Assembly (NCBI GenBank): GCA_963969495.1
Contig: OZ018321.1
Coordinates: forward strand, 103,519,578-103,583,577
Length of the DNA: 64,000 nucleotides
Direction of reading: 5' to 3'
From: Ceratothoa steindachneri
Taxonomy: Eukaryota > Arthropoda > Malacostraca > Isopoda > Cymothoidae
The notes beneath the pieces are model-generated. The model had not been told where the DNA came from, did not search any database, and was given only the letters and a program-made list of their open reading frames with translations. Shown in pieces: positions 9,966 to 22,319 of the stretch. A program made the position numbers and the translations under genes. Numbering within the stretch: the first letter of the stretch is position 1; every line of letters begins with the position of its first letter.

Positions 9966-10262
9966 AACACTAACCCTGGCCCAGCTACGAAAGCTTGCTG
10001 ATGAACTAATGTCTTAATGTTAATGATAGCAGTGAATCCATAGGACAAAGTTCCACTTCTTTGTCCGAAATGTGTATTCCCGATTTTAATAATACAGATG
10101 ATAATCATGTAAATAATGTGAACTATACGGGAAGTGCGCGATCACTGCCCGTAGCCGCGTACCATAATGGAAACCGTTCCAATTTTGTACAGCGTAATAA
10201 TGAATACAGTGCCAATAGTATACTGATATAACTGCGACCTATTCGCAGGAACCAAAGACCTG

Positions 10263-12376
10263 TTGTATGCCGTTCCCATTTGTATTTTGGTGAAAGTGAG
10301 AAACTCTAGATACCCTGGTGCAGGTGGCCAAAGATCGGGGAACGCGTTCAGATGCAACCATCCTCAGGCTAACTTCCCCAGCCCCACCAGAAAACTAGCA
10401 AGGCATGCCATTGCAAGTGCGACTGCTGCTATGCCGTCTGTTTTCATCGTCGCGGCAAAAGTGAATAAATTTAAGTGCGAGTTTCTAATTGATACGGGGG
10501 CGGAGTGTGTCAATAATCCCGGCTAAATTGGTGCGATCGGGTGAATTATGCGAATCTAGTGTGAACATTACGACGACTAATGGCGGAAAAATAAAAGTGT
10601 ACGGCGAGGTATACACGAATATAGTTATCCCTAGTCTTCACCGTTCATTTAGGTAGTCGTTTGTGGTCGTGGATACCACATCGCTGTTATTAGGAATTGA
10701 CTTTCTTGGACACTTTTATCTCTTGCTGGATTGTGCGCGCGGCATCCTTGTCGACAACCAAACAAAGCTCATATCAGAGGTCAAACAATCTGGGGAGCCT
10801 GCGGTAGCACTAGTCATTAATGACCTCCAGCAACTATGCCCGGTTGCAAGGTCGTATTAGAAAGGTATGAAGTAGTTTTGTACAGCTCCGCCCCCACTAA
10901 TCTCTCTCCGCCATCGCCTAACTCCATGAGGCACACAATTGAGAGCTGCAGTGCGCCAACGAAATTCACGCGACCAAGACCTCTTTCAACGGAGAAGTTG
11001 CAAGTCGACAAAGCAACGTTCGAAACACTATTGAAGGAGGGGTTTGTGCGCCCGTCGAAATCACCATAGGCTTCGCCGAGTCACATGGTCCCAAAGAAGT
11101 CACCGGGTGAGTAAAGGGTGGTCGGCGACTTCCGCGCGCGTAATGAGATCACAAAGCCTGACAGATATCCATTGCCGACGAATACGAAGTGTGGCAAATT
11201 ACTTTCATGGTAAAACAATTCTTTCAAGTTTGGATTTGGCTCGTGCTTACCATAAAATCCCTATGAATCCGACGGACCTAGAGAAGACTGCGGTGGTGAC
11301 TCCGTTTGGTTTATGGAAATACTTGAGGTTACCCTTTATCCTCCAGAATGCAAGTTGCACATTCCAACGATTAGGGTTCGTTTATGTATAAATACCTAAA
11401 AGACATCCTGATATTTTTGGACAATATGGGCGACCATTTGAATCACTTATATCAAGTTTTCAGAATCCTGGTCGAGAACGGTCTACAGATTTCTCTGGCG
11501 AAATGTGAACTAGCGAAGGAGGAAATTGATTTTCTATAGCATCACATCTCACCGGCGGGAGTTTGCCCACCAAACAAGAAAATAAAATAAATTGGGGACA
11601 TGTTGTTAACAAAAGATTACAAGGAACTACGACGATACTTGCGTATGTTAGGATGCTACCAAAGACTATTCCCAATTTCGCCGTAATTCCAGCCACGTTG
11701 ACTGAGCTTGCACGCCTGCAACCCTGGGCTCGTGAGCTCGAATGGGACTATGTTGCACGAGAAGCATTCGAAAGTACTAAGTCGGTTTTGGTCAACTCCG
11801 TCTAGCTCTGTCACCCGCTGCTCAATGATTCACCATTTCAGATGGTGACGGATTGTTGCCAATACCCGGCATGTACTGCCCTTCACCAGATGGTAAATAG
11901 ATCACAGTGACTGGCGGCATTCTTCTCGAGCAAGCTAAGCCGGATACAGCAAATACACTATCCTTACAACAGAAAGCTCCTAGTGGCGTATCTTGCTGTG
12001 ATCCACCTTAGGCACATAATTGGAGGTCGCTGTTACCTTATGCACAGACCACAAACCACTAGTATCGGCCATTTTGTCGCGATTCTGTGCCAAGACGGAC
12101 AGGCAGTAATGCCATTGGACGGCTATTTCGGAATACATCAGTGATATCACCTACGTGCGTGGTCAGGACAACGCAGCTGCAAACTGCCTTTATAGGAACG
12201 TCAATTCGGTCCAAATTGACTCATTTGACCTCCGGAGCCTCGATAACATCGGGGCCCCTCATTCAAAGGTTACCTGGCGTTTTCGAGCTCGCTGACTTCA
12301 AACGCTTCCTCGTTATTCGCACCACTATGGCAGCATGTTGGCAAAGGGCAACACGATCTATCAGAGGAGACCATTA
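10263..12376 (+). pseudogene. Gypsy-type LTR retrotransposon protease-RT-RNase H, decayed
   Basis: Domains appear in order on the plus strand across shifting frames. The aspartic protease is KFKCEFLIDTGAECV (about 10467-10512), with a downstream flap-like LLLGIDFLGHFYLLLD. RT follows: VDKATFETLLKEGFVRPS, TILSSLDLARAYHKIPMNP with the palm Asp, TAVVTPFGLWKYLRLPF, and FLDNMGDHLNHLYQVFRIL (YLDD-equivalent damaged). The thumb-like LRRYLRMLGCYQRLFP and an RNase H remnant around YNRKLLVAYLAVIHLRH come last. Domain order PR-RT-RH is standard Ty3/gypsy. Many stops and frameshifts are present. No LTRs were found on either side. The next block is an I-like LINE beginning near 12395. Confidence 0.8.
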
Positions 12377-12394
12377 GCTAGTGTAATTGCTTGA

Positions 12395-13545
12395 GAGCCG
12401 AAGGTGACCCGTTTCTCGGACGGGAGCCTTCTGGCGAATGTGGCGGATCCCTCCGAGGTGGCCAAGATAAGTGCTCTTCGGACACTTGATGGCACCCCGG
12501 TGAGTGTGACGCCGCACTCTACCATTAACTTTGTGAAAGGAGTAGTTTATGCGAAGGAACTCGTTGACTACTCCATAGAGGACATCACCTTAGAGCTGGC
12601 TGACCATAGGGCGGTCAAGGTCGAACGTGTGATGAGAAAACAAGGAGGGGCCACGAGACCCACCCCTACACTCTCTATCACGTTCGACTGCGACAAGCTC
12701 CCTGAGTCGGTGCGAGTCGGTTGGTACCGCTACCACGTAAAGGCATTCGTGACACTGCAGCGGCGGTGGAATTACTGTCACCGCTTCGGCCATACGAATT
12801 ATTCATGTAGACGTGCAAAGTCGGGTCACACCAATTATGTGTAAATTGCTCCAAGGCCGCACACGATGAGTCTAAATCGTGTGTGGCCAAGTGTGCCAAT
12901 TGCGGAGACCCGGACCCAACTTCTTCGAATCAATGTAGTGCATATCTCCTTGAGAAAGAAATCCTGGCCGTTCAGGCCCAGGATCGACTCTTATTCCGTG
13001 AGGCTAATGACTTGGTCCTGGCGCGCGCGGCTCTGCCTGAGACGTCTTACGCCTCAATGGTTAGAAAGACACCCTCTGCTCTTGGCCCATCCAGGCCAAC
13101 GAGCACGGTTGTTTCCGCGCCTATTCGGAGCCCTTCTGCGGGTTCTACACAACTCGGGCGCTCCCCTGGTAAAGCTGGCGGCACAAAGGGTTCACACCCA
13201 TCCCCGGCTTAAACCAGGGCTCTCCCCTCTTTCCCCAGCCTGACCGTTTCCCGTAAGGCGAAACGGCCACGCGCCTCCACCGAGTCGTTAGACTCACAGG
13301 AGGCAACACCCCTGAAGTTGTTCGCCAGGCAATCTTCCGGGGTTCCTAAGGCTGTCTCAGGAAAGGAGGACAGCAACAAAGGAGCTTCGGCTCCTTCGTC
13401 CACGCTTAGTGGTAGGCTGAGTGGCTCGGAGACTGTGGATCCTCGTAAAGAGGGCTCCCCGCCTCCGAAGCCGCAACGACCGCTTTCGTCTTCAGCGACA
13501 GCGCCCGAGGTTCTGCCTACACGAAGCGTACGGCCATTTCCGTGA
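12395..13545 (+). pseudogene. I/R1-like LINE ORF1 (gag-like, CCHC knuckles)
   Basis: An open segment at 12404-12844 (VTRFSDGSLLANVAD...) is followed by zinc-knuckle sequence: YCHRFGHTNYSC, CVAKCANCG and DPTSSNQC, spread over two frames around 12775-12935. This matches the nucleic-acid-binding ORF1 protein of I- and R1-group LINEs, which have up to three CCHC motifs. The tail (13210-13545) is Ser/Pro/Lys-rich. A stop at 12842 and frame changes show decay. ORF2 follows with its endonuclease missing. Confidence 0.75.
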
Positions 13546-13559
13546 GGGTCTTCTGTTCG

Positions 13560-15700
13560 AAGAGGGCCCCTGCGTCTCCTCCGAGATTGGCCGAGAACCT
13601 TTTAAAGACATGTTTACTCTGAGTAAGTTGCACTCCGCTCTTGCTTCTTGCGCGGACACCACCCATGGTTCGAACGATGTCCCGTACACCATGCTCGACA
13701 TCTGGGTGAGCGAGGCATGGGCTTTCTGTTAGATTTGTTCAACAGGATCTGGCTGGAGGGTCTCCTCCCAGATTCCTGGCGAATCGCTACTGTGCTCGCC
13801 TTTCGCAAACCCGGGAGATATCACTCTTCTCCGGACGGTTTCCGCCCAATCTCTCTAACCTCTTGCGTGTGCACGTTGATGGAGAAATCGGTAAATGTTA
13901 GATTAGCCTTTTCCTGGACAGCGGAGGGCATCTCTCTTCTGCACAGTGGGTCTTCCGCAAGTTCCACTCCACGTCAGATGCTCTGCTCCAATTGGAAAAT
14001 GCCATCTGCGAGGCCTTCCTTCGTAGACAGCACTACGCCACGGTGATTTTCGATCTGGAGAAGGTCTATGATACCGCATGGCGATACGGTATCATGAAGA
14101 CTCTCCACACGATGGGGGCGAGGGGACGCCTTCCAATGTTTATATCTAATTTTTTGCGAGATCGTCGATTCCGCGTACGGGTGGGAGGAGCCCTCTCCTG
14201 CCCAAAGGAGCAGGAAGAGGGTGTCCCTGCGGGACACCCTCTTTCTCAGTGCTGCCGCAAGATGTTCTCGCAACGCTCTACGTGGACGACCTTTCGATCT
14301 CTTTTGGCGCGACCCAGATCCTAACTCTGAAGCGTCGACTCCAACAGGCATTGAACCGCGTCTCTCGCTATGCCGAAGCGCACAGGTTTCGGTTTTCCTT
14401 AGTCAAGACTAAGGTGGTGCACTTCTGCCGCCATCCATGGCTCTACCCCAACCCAGATTTGTTTCTTAATGGGGTGTGCTTAGAAGTGGTGGAATCGCAC
14501 CGTTTCTTCGGTCTTGTATTTTAACAATGCCTCACCTGGGAGGCTCATATTCGCATCCTTATGGTCTCTTGTACCCGCGCCATGGATATTCTCCGCTTGA
14601 TGACGTTCAGCGCTTGGGACGCTGATAAGGCTACTGCCTTACTTTTTGATCGATCCTTTGTTCGTTCGAAGCTTGACTATGGATTCGATTTTATGCATCC
14701 GCAGCCGAGCATTTATTGCGGAAGGTGGACTCGATCCACCACACCGGCCTTCGCCTTTTGACCGGTGCCTGCCGCACTTCTTCCATTGAGAGCCTACTAA
14801 TCAATGTTTAGGGAGATACCTCTCACTCTACGGCGCGTACAGTGCATCACTTGCTTGTACGCGCGAAACCGGCGCCTCCCTTAGTCACCAACAGCTGTCA
14901 CTGCATCCGCAGCTTATTCCGACGTTGACTATGCCGCCGAGAAACGCCAGTCATACCCTAAGCCCTTTGGGTTTATGGCTAGTATACTCCTTCGAGAGCT
15001 AGGCATAGCTCTCGGCCCAGTGGCGCGTCTGGTTCTGCCCAAGACGCCACCCTGGAGGGTACTACATTTGGCTATTTGTCGCCACGCCTCTGCTTTCAAA
15101 GCTTGTACGGCGCCGGGAGTATTGCGTTCGACCTTTTTGGAGCACACCTCGTGTCACGTGGGAACCGTGCCAGTGTATACTGATGGCTCCAAGTCCGAAG
15201 AGGGGTTCGGCTTCTACCCCGTATCCCCTCTGTTTGAGGGCAGCAGGGCTCTGCCAGGCGCTGCGTCTGTCTTCACGGCCGAGCTGCTGGCAAAACATCA
15301 CTCGGTACGGGAAATTACGCGACGTGCCCTTTTCTGAGATCAGATTGTGATCTATAGTGACTCACATAGCGCCCTGAGTGCCCTCGGGACATTGGAATTT
15401 CCGCATTCCCTGGTTTGCGATACCTGTGACGCTACGGTTTTGGCAAGCCGGGCGGATGTCGAGATTATCTTCTCCTGGGTTCCTGGACATGCAGGAATTG
15501 CGGGGAATGAGCGCGCCGATGAGGGTGCCCAAGAGTCTGCGAGACTTGGGCGACCGGACCAGCGTTTTGCTTTTCCTTACACCGAGTACATGGCAGGAAT
15601 ACGGGCAGCTCTCCTGTCTGCTTGGCAAAGAAGATGGGGCATGGTCGAATGGATCTACTACTAGGCAGTCTTAAGTACGGCGACTTATGCCCATGTCACC
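13560..15700 (+). pseudogene. I/R1-like LINE ORF2: RT and RNase H, decayed
   Basis: The endonuclease is deleted; the sequence enters at the linker just before RT. RT landmarks: PDSWRIATVLAFRKPGR (about 13770-13820), DGFRPISLTSCV, VIFDLEKVYDTAWRYG with the palm Asp (about 14044-14090), SNFLRDRRFRVRV, and LYVDDLSISFG, where the catalytic YVDD is intact (about 14276-14308). The RNase H domain begins at VPVYTDGSKSEEGF (about 15170) and continues with VIYSDSHSALSAL and FSWVPGHAGIAGNERADEGA (about 15470-15530), so its D-E-D-D core is largely visible. An RNase H domain is typical of the I clade. Stops and indels are frequent, and the end is truncated. TTAAGTACGGCGA after it (15671) recurs at 639. 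Confidence 0.85.
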
Positions 15701-15744
15701 AGTCGCCAGATGAGCTCTTAAAATAGAAAATAACAAAACAAAAA

Positions 15745-16000
15745 AACCCCACTATTTGGGAGAGACATTACAGACTCATTACAATTGCTGTGAGACATCA
15801 CAATTGGCGAGAGACCACATTTTGCGAGACATCACAATTGTCGAGAGACCAAATCGTGAGACTTCACGATTGGTGAGACATCACAGAAACATCCCAATTG
15901 GCGAGAGTCATCACAATTGGCGACAAACATAACAATTGGAGAGAGCCATCATATTAACGAGAGGCATCACATTTGGCAAGAGACATCACAATTCGTTGTA
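15745..16000. repeat. Minisatellite, GAGACATCACAATTGGC unit
   Basis: About 10-12 degenerate copies of a 19-24 base unit close to GAGACATCACAATTGGC, spaced irregularly between 15760 and 15995. It starts soon after the truncated I-like LINE. Confidence 0.85.
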
Positions 16001-16495
16001 ATGTATCATTATTTTAACACTCAAATTTACACGATACTTGCCTCATCCTTGCTCGAACCCTGTCACCTTCCTCTTCTTTTGGTCTCTTCCTCCCGTTCTC
16101 TCGCTAGGATAGATCTGACTAACGTTGGAAGAGGACATTAAGCCAGTTAGAAAAATATGTTTAATCTCACGAGACCAATCCAATATCTTATTTCAAATAA
16201 ATTACCCTTAAGCAAACGGTTCTCGGGGTAGTGAAACTTCGAAGTATATTACATTAATTTAGTTACCGTTGTTTTGCCTTGAAATATTATGTGTATTACA
16301 AGTGTATTCATAAACGTTACTCACGAATTTATTTTTAAATCTCGGGGTCGTTACATTGGCAAATTTCCATCTCTTTTAGTTCGTCGCTGCGGCTGCTCGA
16401 CTTTCACTCACAAACGTTGGTCCTTTTCTCTTTCCCTAGAGTTCAACTCACAAAATGTCGCCTGATTTATTTTATTTGTTTCGTGCCAAAAATAA
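16001..16495. other. Spacer, no gene seen
   Basis: AT-rich sequence between two minisatellites. The short frame at 15917-16141 overlaps the first minisatellite and shows no domain. Confidence 0.4.
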
Positions 16496-17066
16496 TTTAG
16501 TAGCTTTTTTACCATATAAGTATTTTTTTACCATCGATCTGCAATCTCGGTAGTTTTTTTACCATCGCTCTGCACCTTCGATAGTTTTTTACCATAGATC
16601 TGCACTCTAGGTAGCTTTTTTTAAAAATCCCTCTGCAATCTTGGTTGGGTTTTCACTACTTAACTACACTTTCCGTACGCATTTTACTCTACCGACTGGT
16701 CTTGGTAAGGGTTTTAACACCGATACGCTATCGTGATAGAGATTTTACCACCGAACATCAGTCTCAATAAGGGATTTGCTATCGAAATGCTACCTCTCTG
16801 GTAATTTTATTACCGATCTGAGCTATTGCTAAGGTGTTTACTACCGATTTATTCTATTGTTAGTTTTTTTTACCACTAGTCAGCACTTTCGGCCGTTTTT
16901 TACCAACGCTGTGCTCTCTTGATAGGACTTTACCACCGATCTCATCTATGTGTGTATTTTACCAAACCCGACTCGGAATGAGTTTTTATCACCGATACGC
17001 CTCTCTTAATGGTGGTTTACCACCAAAGTACATCTTGGTAGGGATTTACCGCGCATCTCCACTCTT
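16496..17066. repeat. Minisatellite, TTTTACCACCGATCTGCACT-type unit
   Basis: About 17 degenerate units of roughly 30-35 bases. Each has a T-run, then ACCA(C/T)CGAT, then CTGCA(C/A)TCT, then a GGTAG- or GATAG-like end. Units are clearest at 16509-16620 and decay toward 17060. Confidence 0.8.
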
Positions 17067-17310
17067 TTTTTAGGTCTTTGATTTTCCCGTGGGGACCATC
17101 GGGATAACCAGAAATCCGAACCGAGGCTCTCTTCAGCCGCAGTGACATCCACCCGAATCGGATAGGGTGTTGATAGGAGAGTTGCGCGCCTCCTTTTTCT
17201 TTCCTTAAATTGCCTTTGTTTACGTAGTTTCGAGTGGCTTTCATAATTTTCATTCTTTTTTATTCTTCTCCACTCTGTTTTCATTTTATATTCTCTCTAA
17301 TTATCTCCAG

Positions 17311-17400
17311 AGATCTCGATAACCTAGTGGATATGGCGTTGGTATTCTAACGTGAAGGTGTCGATCTTAATCCCAGCGAGAACTGTTAGGATTGCAGTGG
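17311..17400 (+). repeat. tRNA-derived SINE head (degenerate)
   Basis: TAACCTAGTGGATATGG (17320-17336) is A-box-like. GTGTCGATCTTAATCCC (17358-17374) is a damaged B box with an inserted base pair in its centre. Spacing is tRNA-like. The downstream body was not delimited. Confidence 0.45.
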
Positions 17401-18365
17401 CTATTGCACAGTCTTACACGTGTGTCTGCGTGAGCGTGCATGAACGCATGTATGTCAAAAGAGAATAGTTTGTATTTCCTCCCGTATTGGGTTCTCCTTT
17501 CCCCTCTTCTCTCTGGCCCATTCTAGACTATTGAAGACAGAGCAAGTGGTTTATGGTTTATGAGTATTTATGGTTGGTGAGCTTAGGACCGTCCTGGACA
17601 GATGGACGAATATTGCCCTTCCCCACCTTCTCGGTGATCGGCACAGTGGACACGGTGGTTTATGGCTTTATTATTAGTAGAGGGTGTTTGGGCTCGGACA
17701 CCTTCCCTTGACTCCTTTCCCCAATCATACCCCAACTTCCCCCTTTCCCATTCCTTGAAAACCCCCTTGCAGGAGGGATAAAGGGCCACTATTCATTACA
17801 GGCTGGAGGAAGAAACAACTCGCTGAAACCCCTATCAACCTAAAACTCCTGGACTCTGTCTGGGTAGAACCGTTGCGAAGCTTGGAAGAAGAAGGAACCG
17901 TCTCCACTCAAAACTCTCTTAAAACGCTGGGACTCGGCCGGACGGAAAACTTCCGAAGTGTGAGGCACCGCGAACGACGACTTCTCGTAAGTAAGGTCCT
18001 TGCCCGGGTTTTCTAGCCAAGGTAAGTTTTTATACCCTCTTTCTCGCATTGGTTCTGCGAGTTCCTCCCGAATTGTAGCTCTCTCGCATAAATTCTTTTA
18101 ACTTTCGTTCCTTCAACTCTTAACCTCCTATCAACTTCGGAACCATCAAACTTCTCTCAAACTCTCAAACTACCGTTAAACTAAACTCTAACTAACGAGA
18201 GCATTCGGAACTGAACATCCTTTCGAATAAGTTCTCTGGAGAGATCACTATACTTTCGAAATCAATTGGATACTGATGTCTCTCACTTAAGCGCTAGCAT
18301 CTTGTTTAGCTCTGCCCTGCTTTCGGGGTAATAATTCTAACAGAACGGGCATAAAACATCAGCGC
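17401..18365. other. Spacer with no recognised gene
   Basis: Mixed-composition DNA. Several minus-strand frames of 60-69 codons (17583-18049) show no domain and overlap one another. Short near-repeats of GGTTTATG occur around 17548-17665. Confidence 0.35.
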
Positions 18366-18775
18366 GCGTAGTGTTGTGGCGACCGATTGGTGGACGCGCC
18401 GTGCTTACCCCCGCGGGGGTATCTAGATCTTACCCAGATCATCACACACAGTCAATCATAACACCGCTGTCTTTTCGATCCCATCTTCACAGCACAACGC
18501 ACAAACTCTTATCTATTCCAAGGAATCTCCCCATAGGTAGTTGTATCCACATACCCCTGACGCTGAAAGGGTCCCCCTTTCCCCAGGGTGGCGCAAGCTC
18601 CTACTTGATCGCTGGTGGGTGTCGACAAAACAAATACTTCCCGACACCTCCCCCACCCTCCAAACAAGGACCGGTTCCTGCTACCATTGGGTTCACCAGC
18701 GATTGACAGGCTGGTTTTATGTTGGTTTCATTATCAAGTTGGGAAGATCTTGTGTTCAGAACGAGGGATGGCGTA
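18366..18775 (+). repeat. SINE, conserved-domain family, copy 1
   Basis: This copy shares an ordered series of blocks with the copies at 28916-29134, 35850-36310 and 50676-50900. The blocks are CACAGTCAATCATAACACCG-like, then CCATAGGTAGTTGTATCC and CACATACCCCTGACGCTGAA, then GGGTGTCGACAAAACAAATA with CTTCCCGACACCTC, then ACCAGCGATTGACAGGCTGG and TTTATGTTGGTTTCATTATC. It ends near a GGCGTAAC that corresponds to the GGCGAAC end of the 50 kb copy. Some of these blocks also give similar chance peptides (IHIPLT), which are not evidence of a protein. Confidence 0.7.
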
Positions 18776-18879
18776 ACATGATAATTTTTTTACCTTTGTT
18801 GCCTTTCTTTTCTTCTTAAAAACAATCACCATTTTTGCTTTATTTTTTTGACAGAATAATTGATTATGCAAATTTTTGA

Positions 18880-19532
18880 CCCCACCCCCCCGATTTGTGG
18901 AAGAAGAATAGAGTCCATGGAATCCTCGCTGGAAGGACAAACAAGTATATCTTAGACTTCCTTACTGTCAGCAGAAGGATGGTAGAAAAGGTAATGAAGG
19001 AGCTAGAAGATTCGAGATTTGACTACGAGGCAACAGCACAAAGGAAACTCCATGATCGACGATCTGACTCCATCAGAACGCCAGGATTGGTCGCTGAAAA
19101 CTAGGAGATCATAAAAAATAAACCCCAAAAGTCAATGCGTGCCATTGCGAGGGAGAAAGGAGTGCATGAAAAGCTCATCAGGGTGGTGGTACATTAGGAC
19201 ATTCAGCAAGTTGAAACATCTGTTGGAGCCAGACATGCTGTGGCTCTCCTCCGACGAGAAGAATTTCTGCCAAGACAAGAAGATCAATTCCCAAAACAGG
19301 AGATGGCAGGCTGTTGCACCAGAAAATGTGCCCAATGTCATGCAGAGAAATTTCAGCAGTGGAACGAAAGACTAACAGATCTAGATGCAACGCAGAGAGC
19401 GAGCTAAGGGCTAGGATTACCAGGGCCTTCATGAGCCTAAAACGGGAGATAGTGTCTAAGGCTTGTGGCAAGTTTCGAGGTTGCCTGGAGGCTGTCATCG
19501 AGGCCATAGGCTGGTTCATCGAGTGAGATCGA
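18880..19532 (+). pseudogene. IS630/Tc1-mariner superfamily transposase, decayed
   Basis: The N-terminal helix-turn-helix reads GRTNKYILDFLTVSRRMVEK, then KKLHDRRSDSIRTPGLVAEN-like sequence, then KSMRAIAREKGVHEKLIRVV. The catalytic block is represented by SSDEKNFCQDKKINSQNRRW (about 19246-19305), where SDE carries the Asp. The C-terminal signature is VSKACGKFRGCLEAVIEAIG followed by WFIE and a stop (about 19455-19527). The centre, with the other catalytic residues, is deleted. The closest match in memory is the widespread arthropod IS630-like family whose proteins end in 'aC..FR.RLeavi.a.G.yiE'. A second C-terminal piece of the same kind is at 40.3-40.5 kb. Confidence 0.72.
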
Positions 19533-19611
19533 CGGAAAATGTGACGAAGACAAACTGACTCAAATTAGATGAATATATCTCAAAAAATAAAAACAAATCC
19601 CGTCCGCACCC

Positions 19612-19735
<124 letters not shown>

Positions 19736-19811
19736 GAAAAATTGGGACATCCTTCGGAAACCTCACCTTTAGTATGTAAATCAAAGCCAGAACCAGTATT
19801 GAGAACATGTA

Positions 19812-19862
19812 TAATTTGGAACGTTTCGAACATTAGCTATGTTCATCTTCAGCCTATAATAG
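19812..19862 (-). repeat. Penelope-like element 3' signature
   Basis: The minus strand reads CTGAAGATGAACATAGCTAA then TGTTCGAAACGTTCC, the same layout as at 9590-9660. No coding remnant is attached. Confidence 0.4.
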
Positions 19863-20184
19863 AGCAAAACAATATGATTACACTGGTACACCCTCCCCCC
19901 CAATTCTCATGTTTATAGATCAAAATAGTCTGTTTCTATGGTAATTGTATGTGCTGAATTCAATAATGACATTCGTATAGCTGTATTGGGCTCAGTTTTC
20001 CAGAACCAGCATATCTATATATTTGATGCACCAATTTATTCATACACTAATTTAAACGTTCATTGGTTCCATTATGCAATATTTCTTTCCTAATTTGTGC
20101 TCTTTTATTTGTTTCAGATTGCTAGTTCATGATAGTGCGTATCTACAACTGCATAATTTCTAATTACTCTGGACTTAACAAAAC

Positions 20185-21858
20185 ATGTTACGTGACAAGT
20201 GCATGAACAATGTTGATCGTTTTTGTTACATATGTGGCGCCTTCACTCCTGGTAGCCCCAAGAAACCAATCACAAAAGATGTTTGACTGAACTACAAAAG
20301 TTACTTTAAATGTATTTTGGGTGACCAAGACAAAAAATGGGCACCTCATATAGCTTGTAAGTCTTGTGTCAACCACCTGAGCGAGTGGATGTGTCGTTAG
20401 CGAAGCTCAAAAATGCTGTTTGCTGTACCAATGATATAGCGTGAACCCAAAGACCACAGCAGTGACTGCTACTACTGTCTCACAAACATCAAGGGAATAA
20501 CCATCGAAACATGAGGCAAGGTGCAATACCCTAATATTGCTTCTGCAATCCGACCAGTTCTGCACAGCGCTGAACTTCCAGTCCCAAATCCACCGACTGA
20601 ACAAGAATTGATGAGTGATTCCGATTCTAGTTCTACTTCAAATTAAGTCGACTACCAGAATGACTCTGAAAATACCTGGCCTAAACTCTATACTCAAGAA
20701 GAGCTTCATGATCTCATTGGGGACCAAGACTTGTCCAAAGAAAAGGCCGAAGTTCTGGGATCCTGACTAAAGCAGCGTAGCCTGCTGGAAGCTTGAGTGC
20801 ATATTACTACAGCTCGTTACCGACATAGAGAGCTGTCTGTATTTTTCAAGATAGCAAACAACCTATGTTACTCTGAGGACGCAGTATCTCTCATGCAACA
20901 ATTCTACAAGTCTGAACCATACAAGTCAGATGATTGGAGGCTGCTTATAGACTATGGAAAAGACGCTCTGAAAGCTGTTCTTTTACACAATGGCAATCGG
21001 TTTCCACCTGTCCCAATAGCACATGCAGCAAAGATAGCTGATAGCTATAAAACAATGACGATTTTGTTAGCCGCTATAGAGTACGAGAAACACCAGTGGA
21101 AGATATGTGGGGATCTCAAAGTCATCTGTTTACTACTGGTCCTTCAGAGTGACTACACAAAGAAGCACATGCGCTTTTTGTGTTTGTGGGACAGCAGAGC
21201 TGATGCAAAGCACTATGTACGAAAGGAATGGCCGACAAGATCAAGAGATGCGCTTGGAAGGTTCAACTGTGTTTACAATCCTCTTGTAGATCCAGAAAAG
21301 ATATTTTTGCCTCCACTTCATCTAAAACTCGGTTTGGCTAAAAACTTCATCAAGGCTATGGATTAATCTGGTGCTGGGTTTCGATACTTATGTTAAAAAC
21401 TAGGTGGTGTGGTTTGCGAAGCCAAGTTGAAAGCAGGTGTCTTGAATGGAACAAAGATTCGCATACTAGTTCATGATAGCGAATTCACCAAGGCCTTGAA
21501 CCCACTGGAGAAAAACTCAGGAATCATTTGTCAATGTGTCAAAGCTTTTTCTGGGAAACTCTTGTGCTGACAACTACAAAAAAGTAGTTACAACTATGCT
21601 GCAGAGTTATCATGCATTGGGAGCAAGGATGTCCTTGAAATTGAATTTTTTCTAATTTCATATTTATTTTTCCCCAGATAACATTGGAGACATTAGTAAT
21701 GAACACGGTGAAAGATTTCATCAAGACATCACCATAATGGAGAGCAGATATCAGGGACAATTTAGTCCTAACATGATGGGTGACTATTGCTGGACACTGC
21801 AACGAGGAGAGAGCGAGCTATACAAATGAAAGGGCAAAGTTCAGAAGCACATTTAAAA
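20185..21858 (+). pseudogene. Unnamed zinc-finger repeat family, copy 1 (decayed)
   Basis: From ATG 20185 the translation (stops ignored) is co-linear with a protein family I remember as common and multicopy in arthropod gene sets, without a settled name. Landmarks: a Cys-rich start DRFCYICGAFTPG, then CKSCVNHLSEWM, then SSDCYYCLTNIKG (CxxC-type, probably zinc-binding). LYTQEELHDLIGDQDLSKEK comes next, then the best-kept stretch (open 20797-21366) with LKAVLLHNGNRFPPVP, HQWKICGDLKVICLLL and FLPPLHLKLGLAKNFIKAMD. Near the end is ERFHQDITIMESRYQGQF followed by MMGDYCWTLQR (about 21709-21800). At least six stops plus an insertion around 21600-21670 break it. A second copy lies at 41636-43335. 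Function is unknown; the multicopy, decayed state suggests a mobile element. Confidence 0.72.
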
Positions 21859-22319
21859 CTTCATATTTTGTCCTTTATAAAGGATTTGAACTTATGCTTT
21901 CTGGTACAATTTCTTATAACATTATATGTGAGGCGTTTTATATCGTTATCTTGCGTGAGACAATTAATGTCCTCATATTTAGTATTTTTCTGATTGTTTA
22001 AGAAAGTAGACCTGATAGTAGAATAGAACATCTAAATCATACTCAACAATGTGAAATTAGTGATGTAAGCACAGTTGCATAAGAGACCAGCTGATCTGTT
22101 TTGGGTTAAATATCTGTTGCACGACACAAGTGACAGAATATCGAATATTTGTACCTATTGATTTTTTTTATAAAACCTCGTCTGAACTGAATTGAAGCTA
22201 TCTCTATTCATAAACTTAAAAGTGTGTCTTATGAGTCATACCATTGAGTTGGCTATAGCAGCAACCCTAGCAACAGGAGTAGCAGATTTCCATTCGGGTG
22301 ACAAAAAACTCCCAAATCT
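21859..22319. other. AT-rich spacer, no gene
   Basis: Only short chance frames. Nothing recognised between the zinc-finger family copy and the minus-strand LINE. Confidence 0.4.
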
